A DNA stretch of 19,733 nt from an uncultured Oscillospiraceae bacterium. Its GTDB lineage: Bacteria > Bacillota > Clostridia > Oscillospirales > Oscillospiraceae. This document shows, one piece after another, positions 14,239 through 19,733 of this stretch. Each line of letters opens with the position of its first letter. Positions within the stretch are counted from its first letter, which is position 1. The position numbers and the translations under genes were made by a program. The stretch spans positions 1-19,733 of the forward strand of contig CAJUEG010000047.1 in assembly GCA_910584835.1 (NCBI GenBank), given 5' to 3'. The notes under the pieces were generated by a model. The model worked only from the letters and a program-made list of their open reading frames with translations, was not told the origin of the DNA and searched no databases.

Positions 14239-15360
14239 TCACGGCGGCTCAGCGCTTCTTACGTCGGCGTACAGCGCCTCAATGACCTGCTCCATCCGTT
14301 CGCTCATGGGCTGATCCTCTCCGGCGGTGATGGCGTAGAGGACCAGCCAGTCGGTGGCGTTGCGGGGATCCAGGCAGGGCATCCCGCAGTCGGACAAAAT
14401 GGCGTTGAGGCAGTACCAGTGGTCCTCCAGCCGCTCCCGGGGGGAGATGTAGTCCTCGTCCAGCTCATGGTACTCCCCGTCCACCACATTCTCCGTGATG
14501 ACGTACAGCAGGAGCAGCAGCTTGCGGGGCACGTCCTCTTTGCGCAGGCGGATGTTCTTCAGCGCGGTGGCGTTGGGCCAGTTGCGCTTGATAAGCTTCT
14601 GTACGACAGAGTAACCGCCCCGGTTTTTCCCGGACGGCATTTTGAGGGACAGGTACTGCTCCATTACCGATTCCATGGAGTAGTCCGGCTCCGGGACGCC
14701 CGCCGGGGAGGCGGGCCGGATGAGCTGCTTTAAGTATTTGCTGAAATAGGTGTAGGCCCGCAGGTGGAGGGCGCCGAAACTCTCCAGGTTTTGCAGGTAG
14801 CACAGGCGCAGGTCGTCCATGGTCTGCACCCGGAGGAATTCATTCTGCAAGTCACGGGTGAGATGGGCGCCGGAGCGGTCCGGCAGGATGTCCAGCCGAG
14901 GCGCGGGAGGGAGGGACTCAAAGAAGGCGCGGGCCTCGCCATAGCTTCTCCCGGTGCGCAGGAACCAGGCGTAAACCGCCTCCCGCCCGTCCCGGTAGTG
15001 GATGGCGTAGTCGGTGCACAGGCCCAGCAGATAGCCGGCCTGCTGCTCCGAGAGGGAGAGAGCGAAGGCGATGTGGAAAATATCCTCCCGGCTGGTGGGC
15101 TGGCTGCGCCCGGTGACCCAGTTGCGCACATTTTTTGCAATGGAGTCTGGCTTTCCCTCCCGGGCGTCGGCCTGAAAGGCGGCGGTGAGCCGGATCAGCA
15201 GGTTCGGGTAGGGATAAAACTCCCGCAGGGTATCGTGGAATGTGCGCAGCACAATCCTGCCGCTCCAGAGATACTCCGCCGCCATGGCAGGGGTCATCTC
15301 CAGGGAGGCGAGATGGTTATATTCCGTTTCCGAAAGCGTGGTCAGGTCTATGCCCGGCAA
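14239..15360 (-). CDS. Unrecognised protein, possible HTH-type regulator
   Basis: A 373-residue, mostly helical soluble protein that I do not recognise with confidence. The segment at about residues 70-115 (NWVTGRSQPTSREDIFHIAFALSL and on, read in short pieces as NWVTGRSQP and REDIFHIAFALSLSEQQAGYLLG) resembles the helix-turn-helix region of XRE-like proteins. The rest matches no enzyme motif I know. The TTG at 15360 is chosen as the start. AAGGAGG lies 8 nt upstream, and the promoter's -10 box sits at 15428-15423, so the in-frame ATG at 15417 would be at or before the transcript start. The gene converges on the kinase island. It could regulate the island, but that is only position-based. Confidence 0.6.
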   Translation of the reverse strand: MPGIDLTTLSETEYNHLASLEMTPAMAAEYLWSGRIVLRTFHDTLREFYPYPNLLIRLTAAFQADAREGKPDSIAKNVRNWVTGRSQPTSREDIFHIAFALSLSEQQAGYLLGLCTDYAIHYRDGREAVYAWFLRTGRSYGEARAFFESLPPAPRLDILPDRSGAHLTRDLQNEFLRVQTMDDLRLCYLQNLESFGALHLRAYTYFSKYLKQLIRPASPAGVPEPDYSMESVMEQYLSLKMPSGKNRGGYSVVQKLIKRNWPNATALKNIRLRKEDVPRKLLLLLYVITENVVDGEYHELDEDYISPRERLEDHWYCLNAILSDCGMPCLDPRNATDWLVLYAITAGEDQPMSERMEQVIEALYADVRSAEPP

Positions 15361-15422
15361 AGTGGTACCCTCCTTGCGGCGCAGCCCGTTGGCGGAACCG
15401 ATGCTGGATTTTCTCAAAAAAC

Positions 15423-15451
15423 ATTATATACTGTTTCGGGCGGGCTGGCAA
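15423..15451 (-). promoter_or_regulatory. Strong sigma-A-type promoter for the gene at 14239-15360
   Basis: On the minus strand TTGCCA (15451-15446), a 17-nt spacer and a perfect TATAAT (15428-15423). Transcription should begin at about 15416. This gives a leader of about 55 nt and supports the TTG start. Confidence 0.8.
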
Positions 15452-15642
15452 GGAAAATCAGCGGTTCCGGGCGCTGAGGAGCGTAATGGTGCCCGCATAC
15501 ATCTTCGCGGGCAAAAGCATTGCGGACTGCGCTGCTTCTGCCCCCGCGTCTCCGCCTCCCGAGTGTCAGACAGGACGCGCCCCGGGTGTGTAGAATTCGA
15601 CCGCGGCAAAGCATTTGAGGTTATTCAAAAAGTATCTCAAAG

Positions 15643-15886
15643 CGGCGGCTTCAAAAGACTGACAGCACGGGAGCTGTTCAAATCGAAAACAACGGTCTCA
15701 TGGATCGGTATCTCTGCACCGAAATCCATGAGGCCGTTATTTCTGATGAGATATTCATGAGAGAATTGATCTAATCTTGATAAGGCCTATAACCGCTTTG
15801 TGCGCAATACGCTGGATACGCTGCGTCCGCTGCAGGATCTGCGCAGCTTGGGTGTAGAAGTCTATTTTGAGCAGGAGGGTATGTAG
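15643..15886 (+). pseudogene. Scrambled serine recombinase remnant
   Basis: Two pieces of a large serine recombinase are readable. From 15643 to 15774 one frame reads RRLQKTDSTG then DRYLCTEIHEAVISDEIF, like the late recombinase-domain region (HxAIISxExF). From 15765 to 15886 the frame reads IDLILI, shifts by one base at about 15780-15782, and continues KAYNRFVRNTLDTL and LRSLGVEVYFEQEG to a TAG. That matches the catalytic-domain region around SRFARNT and GVEVYFEKE. In intact enzymes the catalytic part comes first, so the order is reversed. There is no start, and stops interrupt it. It marks a decayed mobile element. No att site is visible. Confidence 0.7.
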
Positions 15887-16026
15887 CTGAACGAACAACG
15901 CCAGCCCCACCGCCGCTATGAGCCGCGGGGTCAGGCCTGCGGCGAAAGGTGCGCTTCAGATCACTCAAGGTCAGGCGTTTTCCATAGTTGCAATATGAAA
16001 ATTCAGAATAATGCAAAACGGGTTCC

Positions 16027-17613
16027 TTAGAGGTTTGCGAAAACCTCTACCTGCCGCTGAAGCTCACCTGCAATTTCCTGATTGACATCCATTCCGCCGA
16101 CAATGCCGGCCAGATCATCGACTAAAACATGGGTGCTGCCCGCAACATCGGTGATGTCGGTGACTGCACCGCTTACTGCGCCGGAGATGGAGGCGATCGA
16201 GTCGGCAACCTCTTCCATAGCTGTTTGAAGTCCATCGGCCTGATGGTTAAAGGTTTCAATCGAGCGCTGGATGTAAGCGGCATCTTCCCGATACTGCCGT
16301 CCTGACTGGACAGACCGGGCCAGCTGGGTTTCAATGGCTTGGCTTAAGTAATCGGCCAGCTCCTGGGCGCTGCTGGAGAGATATTTCACCGCGCCAGTTA
16401 CACTTCCGCTGACCTCCTGAATATGGCCGGCGGCCTCCGCACAGGCATCTGCCAGACGGCGAACCTCCTGGGCCACCACGGCAAACCCTTTTCCCTGCTC
16501 CCCGGCCCGGGCCGCCTCAATCGAGGCGTTGATGGCAATCATATCCGTAGAAGAGGAAATAGACAGGATGTCCTGAGTTAAAATATTGATTTTGTCCACA
16601 TTTTGGCTTTGTCTGATCGCCTCGTTCAGAATGGCCATGATCTCTTCCGTTCTGCTGTGGACCACCCCCATTTCCTGTAGGGCGGACTGTTCCATCTCTT
16701 CTGAGCGCTCCCGCATTTCCGTGGAATAGCCGCTGAGGGCGGCGCAGGCGTCCGCTACGCGCATAGCGTCATCCTGGGTGCTGGCGGCGCTGGCAGTGAT
16801 GGCGGCAGTGTTTTGGGAAACCTTTTCCAGGGCAGCCGACAGCTGTTCCGTAAGACTTGAGAGCTGCCGGGCGCTGCCCCTGGAGGTCTCGGTGCGCCCA
16901 CGGATCTCCTTGACCACATGATTAAGCCGCTCGGAGCTGCCCTGCAGGGTGCCCATTGCGCTTTGTATGGGCACGATGACATAGGTCCGAATAATCCGCA
17001 AGGCAGCTAGAACCAGCAGAACGCCCACGATCAACACAGCGGCGCTTGTGACCAGTGAGATCATATAGACCGTAAAAAGGTGGCTCTGAGCCGCCTCTGC
17101 CTGGGTATTGACAGAGGCGGAGAGGGTATCGATCCCACCTTCAACCGCATTGCTCAAACTTGCTACATCCCCGTTTGCTATGGCGTAGGCGTCCTGGGTC
17201 TTGCTGTCGGCGCTGGCACAGACCAGGCCGACCAATGCGTGCTTGAAAGCGTCATAGTCCTCCAGCAGACTGCGGTAAACCTGTCCGTCGTCTGCCGAAA
17301 CATAGACCTCATAAGACGCCAGCCGTTCGTCCAGTATCGCCTCCTCTGCCTTGATCTCCTGAACCAATCGGATCATGGTGCTGTGGTCCGCCGCCACAAT
17401 ATGGGACAGGGCCAGACGGTGCAAGTCCATTACAGAGCGGCGAATTTCCTCCAGCCTGGCCTCACTGACCATATATTCATCCACGATGGTCCCGGCGTTG
17501 GAGTGGACGTTGTTGATACTGAATACTGCCAGGAGGTTGGAAAGCAGTGTAACCAGTCCCAGCAGAACAATGGGCAAAACCAGACGCTGCTGCAATGTAA
17601 GGTTCCTTTTCAT
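16027..17613 (-). CDS. Methyl-accepting chemotaxis protein
   Basis: A 528-residue transmembrane chemoreceptor. The first helix is at about 11-32 and the second at about 183-206, with a roughly 150-residue, mainly helical ligand-sensing region between them that resembles a four-helix bundle. A short HAMP-like stretch (VIVPIQSAM) follows. The long cytoplasmic coiled coil carries the signalling tip IEAARAGEQGKGFAVVAQEV at about 365-384, which binds CheA and CheW. A GGAGG site precedes the ATG. The solute-binding lipoprotein gene lies 140 bp upstream on the same strand, and the pair shares a 15-nt upstream sequence. This suggests the receptor may read the loaded binding protein, as Tar does with MalE. 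No che or flagellar gene is in the window. Confidence 0.95.
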   Translation of the reverse strand: MKRNLTLQQRLVLPIVLLGLVTLLSNLLAVFSINNVHSNAGTIVDEYMVSEARLEEIRRSVMDLHRLALSHIVAADHSTMIRLVQEIKAEEAILDERLASYEVYVSADDGQVYRSLLEDYDAFKHALVGLVCASADSKTQDAYAIANGDVASLSNAVEGGIDTLSASVNTQAEAAQSHLFTVYMISLVTSAAVLIVGVLLVLAALRIIRTYVIVPIQSAMGTLQGSSERLNHVVKEIRGRTETSRGSARQLSSLTEQLSAALEKVSQNTAAITASAASTQDDAMRVADACAALSGYSTEMRERSEEMEQSALQEMGVVHSRTEEIMAILNEAIRQSQNVDKINILTQDILSISSSTDMIAINASIEAARAGEQGKGFAVVAQEVRRLADACAEAAGHIQEVSGSVTGAVKYLSSSAQELADYLSQAIETQLARSVQSGRQYREDAAYIQRSIETFNHQADGLQTAMEEVADSIASISGAVSGAVTDITDVAGSTHVLVDDLAGIVGGMDVNQEIAGELQRQVEVFANL

Positions 17614-17653
17614 ATACTTGCCTCCGTAAGTCTGTCATCTTGATAGCAATTCT

Positions 17654-17668
17654 CCGAAACAGCGTTTA
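17654..17668 (-). promoter_or_regulatory. Shared upstream box, MCP copy
   Basis: On the minus strand this reads TAAACGCTGTTTCGG and ends 40 nt before the chemoreceptor start. A copy differing at one base precedes the solute-binding protein gene. The flanks are also alike (ATGTG just upstream in both). It may be an operator, part of a promoter, or a duplicated spacer. Confidence 0.4.
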
Positions 17669-17753
17669 CCACATTTGTGATTCTCTTTCTTTCTGCCCTT
17701 TCGGAAGGTGGATAAAGCATCAGCAATTTTGAAAATTGCTCCAAATGGGCGGA

Positions 17754-18989
17754 TTACCTGGCCGTCACACCCTCCACCATTCGGTCCAGCTGCGCTTGGA
17801 GGGATGTGCCAGAAGGATTTCCCTGCGCCATGCTGGCCGCGAACACCGCCACCGGATCCCAAATATTTCCCCCTACCCGTTGGATCTGGGAAAATTCCGA
17901 CTGCTCCAGCAGCGCCGCGATAGCCACGGACTGTTGAACCTCAGTGGAGGCTGCGGCAGCGCTGTTGGCGGGCCCCTGGCCCCGGCGCTCAAAGCGAAGG
18001 CGCTGATTTTCCTCACTGGTGATCCATTCGGCCAGCCGGGCGGCCCATTCCGGATATCTGGAGTAGGCGTTCACACCAATAAGTTTGCAGCCGGAGAAGG
18101 AGGCCATCTGGATCTGCTGCCCGCCGCAGGTGAAGGTGGGCAGCTTGACCGCCCCGGTGTGGTCACCCCAGGCCCTCTGAATGGCCACCGCGTTCCACAC
18201 GCCGCTGACACCGGCGACCACAGAGCCATCCCGTACACCCGCCAGGAACTCACCGTCCGTACAGTTAAAGAAGCTCGGGCTGGCGGCAATGTCCAGCATG
18301 GCCTGGGCCACATCCACTCCGGTGATCGGTCCGTCCGTGCTGTTCCAGGTGCAGTAATTGGTCAGGCCGTCGTCGTTCAGCCCGACCTCCAGGCCGGTGT
18401 TGCCAAAAAAGGAATAGACATACCAGGCGGAGCTCCAGTCCATGGCGAACAGCTTCCCGGCATTCTCCGCCGCCGCCAGGAGGCGGTCCATGGACTGGAC
18501 GTCCTCCGATGAGAAGTAGGCTGTGTTATAGTAGAGAAAGTAGCCGTTGTCCGCCGTCAGAGGGTAGGCGTACAGGGTTCCGCCCACACTGGCGGCTTCC
18601 ACCGCTGCGGAGAGGCTCGCCTCCCGGATGGACGCGCTGTCTGCAATGGGGTCCAGCGCCCCGGCAGCGGCCAGGGCGGCAACCTGGTCGTCCGCGAAGG
18701 TAAATACATCCGCACCCGCCTCCAGATCTCCCAGGAGGGCATCTTTACAGTTGGCCTCACTCTGGGGCTGGTAGGTAATCTGAAAATCAGCCTCGGCAGA
18801 ATAGTAGGCCTGGAAGGAGGCAATCATCTCCTGAAGCAGTTCCGCATCCTCCTCCGCCCCCCAGACAGTGAGCTCCACTGTCTGCCTGGCTGCCTGCGGC
18901 TCATCCACAGGCCCAGGTTGTTTTCTGCAGGAGGTCAATCCCAGCAGCATCCCCAGGGACACAAGCAAACAAACTATTGCCTTTTTCAT
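17754..18989 (-). CDS. Extracellular solute-binding lipoprotein (sugar ABC type)
   Basis: A 411-residue family 1 solute-binding protein. Its signal peptide ends in the lipobox LTSC, with Cys21 as the lipid anchor. The mature part begins with the typical strand VELTVWGAEEDAELLQEMI. It continues with ADVFTFADDQVAALAAAGAL (about 93-112), LYAYPLTADNGYFLYYN and VVAGVSGVWNAVAIQRAWG, all characteristic of maltose/sugar-binding proteins. AAAGG lies 9 nt before the ATG. Such proteins normally feed an ABC permease, but no permease or ATPase gene follows. The next gene is a chemoreceptor. A sensory rather than transport role is therefore attractive, although a distant permease could be shared. A small palindrome, AGCAATTTTGAAAATTGCT, lies just downstream at 17722-17740. 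Confidence 0.93.
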   Translation of the reverse strand: MKKAIVCLLVSLGMLLGLTSCRKQPGPVDEPQAARQTVELTVWGAEEDAELLQEMIASFQAYYSAEADFQITYQPQSEANCKDALLGDLEAGADVFTFADDQVAALAAAGALDPIADSASIREASLSAAVEAASVGGTLYAYPLTADNGYFLYYNTAYFSSEDVQSMDRLLAAAENAGKLFAMDWSSAWYVYSFFGNTGLEVGLNDDGLTNYCTWNSTDGPITGVDVAQAMLDIAASPSFFNCTDGEFLAGVRDGSVVAGVSGVWNAVAIQRAWGDHTGAVKLPTFTCGGQQIQMASFSGCKLIGVNAYSRYPEWAARLAEWITSEENQRLRFERRGQGPANSAAAASTEVQQSVAIAALLEQSEFSQIQRVGGNIWDPVAVFAASMAQGNPSGTSLQAQLDRMVEGVTAR

Positions 18990-19065
18990 ACTGTCATACC
19001 TTTCCAGTGAATTGACCCCTGTGTACAGGCGGCCGAAGCTTCTGCTGAGCGAGTATTTGATTGTG

Positions 19066-19080
19066 CCGAAGCAGCGTTTA
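19066..19080 (-). promoter_or_regulatory. Shared upstream box, solute-binding protein copy
   Basis: On the minus strand this reads TAAACGCTGCTTCGG, 76 nt before the lipoprotein start. It differs from the chemoreceptor copy at one base of 15. Its first three bases are also the TAA stop of the small frameshifted gene upstream. Confidence 0.4.
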
Positions 19081-19363
19081 GCTCACATATTCATAATAAG
19101 AATCTCGGCGCAGTTCGATACGTATCATCAGCGGATTGGGTTTGCCGCAGAAGTAGGCCTTGCTTTCTCCCGCCACCGCATAGTTGGGGTCGATTTCGTT
19201 CATAATGATGCCCGCGTCGTAGAGGGCGTTGAGAAGCCCAGCCCCGCCGGTCAATAAGCAGAGCAACCGGGGGGCCCGAGGCCAGGGCGCTGGTGTAAAA
19301 GTGCTTCTCAAGCACGTCAAGCCCCATGCACGTCAGCTTAAGTGCACCGTTTGTCTCCCCCAT
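19078..19363 (-). pseudogene. Small frameshifted gene of unknown function
   Basis: The reading begins at ATG 19363 after GCGGAGCAGAA, giving METNGAL-like protein sequence (MGETNGALKLTCMGLDVLEK) up to about VALLIDRRG. The plausible protein then continues in another frame from about 19250 as LLNALYDAGIIMNEIDPNYA and ends ...LRRDSYYEYVS at 19078. The total of 286 bp is one base off a multiple of three. Each frame beyond the switch turns into low-complexity Arg/Gly/Pro nonsense, so a single-base shift is the simplest reading. The full product would be about 95 residues. I do not recognise the family. It has a good promoter and precedes the lipoprotein gene. Confidence 0.5.
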
Positions 19364-19401
19364 TTCTGCTCCGCTGTGTCCGGCAATATCATATCTTTGA
19401 C

Positions 19402-19430
19402 AGTATACCAAACACAGGAGTGTTTCGCAA
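19402..19430 (-). promoter_or_regulatory. Promoter for the small frameshifted gene
   Basis: On the minus strand TTGCGA (19430-19425), 17 nt, then TATACT (19407-19402). It is 38 nt before the proposed ATG at 19363. It might also serve the lipoprotein and chemoreceptor genes downstream. Confidence 0.6.
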
Positions 19431-19563
19431 GAGTGATCTTAAAGCTGTATTCGGGGGCAAATTGTATAGGCAATACCGCACAATCCCCCAAAAAGGAAGG
19501 GAGAAGCGGAAGGCAGGAAATACTGAAATATTCTCCAGAAAGTGGGAGTGCAGGCAGACTGAA

Positions 19564-19731
19564 TCAAGCCGCCAGGCAGGGCCTGTCAGCCAGGATCAGA
19601 TTTGCCAGAGCAAACACCATATTCAGTTTGGCGGTCTGATTTTGCAGACCTCGGTACCTTGTCTTCCGGTATCGGAATCTGTCAGCGCCAGTGATAAAAT
19701 GTAAAAAAACGCCGAGGAAAAAATGTAGTTT
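19564..19731 (-). pseudogene. C-terminal fragment of an IS5-type transposase
   Basis: The last about 40 codons read DRFRYRKTRYRGLQNQTAKL then NMVFALANLILADRPCLAA to a TGA at 19564. This matches the C-terminal end of IS5-group DDE transposases (FGYxKTRYRGLxKNTAQLxxLFALANL). The frame stays open to the window edge, but before DRFRYRK the expected VEHPFR-type segment is not visible. The copy is probably truncated there at about 19690. Downstream, GGCAATACCGCACAATCCCCC (read with its neighbours at about 19469-19490) could be the inverted-repeat end; this is unproven. Confidence 0.65.
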
Positions 19732-19733
19732 TG

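Noticed and set aside
15490..15514. Hairpin TGCCCGC...GCGGGCA as a terminator or small RNA
   Set aside because: Seven-bp stem with a long loop and no T run; it may be chance in GC-rich DNA.
15242..15760. 172-codon plus-strand frame over the promoter region at 15423
   Set aside because: Crosses the start of the convergent gene and its promoter. Only the recombinase fragments in other frames resemble real proteins.
17640..17670. Sigma-28 (flagellar) promoter reading of the TAAACGCTG box
   Set aside because: TAAA fits a -35, but at 14-16 nt spacing the downstream bases match only about half of GCCGATAA in either copy.
1..19733. CRISPR array, tRNA or rRNA
   Set aside because: No regularly spaced repeats and no cloverleaf or rRNA-like sequence noticed on either strand.

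Overview
The window is GC-rich, with mostly G/C third codon positions. It has AGGAGG-type ribosome binding sites, clear sigma-A-like promoters, a Gram-positive lipoprotein, and zinc-ribbon Ser/Thr kinases of the type common in gut Clostridia. I infer a low-motility or motile anaerobe of the Oscillospirales (Flavonifractor/Oscillibacter-like). That placement rests on style and gene families only, because no rRNA or tRNA is present.

Layout. Positions 1-391 hold no gene, only hairpins: two terminator-like and one nested inverted/direct repeat. Positions 392-1992 (minus) carry an iron-containing alcohol dehydrogenase and a translationally coupled GtrA membrane protein, behind a strong promoter. 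Positions 2427-5136 (plus) carry larB (nickel-pincer cofactor synthesis), a sugar-phosphate nucleotidyltransferase with its own promoter, and an aldose-1-epimerase-like protein, closed by a perfect 50-bp palindrome. Positions 5356-14087 (plus) are the most notable part, a compact phospho-signalling island of seven genes. It contains a membrane FHA protein, a zinc-ribbon FHA protein with Thr-Glu repeats, a membrane-anchored PP2C phosphatase, a soluble PP2C phosphatase, an exported trypsin-like protease joined through a membrane helix to a cytosolic FHA domain, a zinc-ribbon Ser/Thr kinase, and a 1057-residue receptor kinase with a repeat-rich (probably beta-helical) extracellular half.

Positions 14239-15360 (minus) carry an unrecognised, possibly DNA-binding protein that converges on the island and starts at TTG. 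Positions 15643-15886 hold scrambled, frameshifted remains of a serine recombinase. Positions 16027-18989 (minus) carry a methyl-accepting chemotaxis protein preceded by an orphan sugar-type solute-binding lipoprotein. Both are headed by a shared 15-nt sequence. Positions 19078-19363 (minus) are a small frameshifted gene with an intact promoter, and the window ends in the C-terminal part of an IS5-type transposase.

How the genes may work together (inference): in the island, two kinases add Thr phosphate, two PP2Cs remove it, and three FHA domains read it. Two of the proteins reach outside the cell: the receptor kinase through its solenoid and the protease through its catalytic domain. This gives an envelope-sensing kinase/phosphatase circuit with an exported protease as a plausible effector or signal generator. 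The solute-binding protein and chemoreceptor look like an independent ligand-sensing pair.
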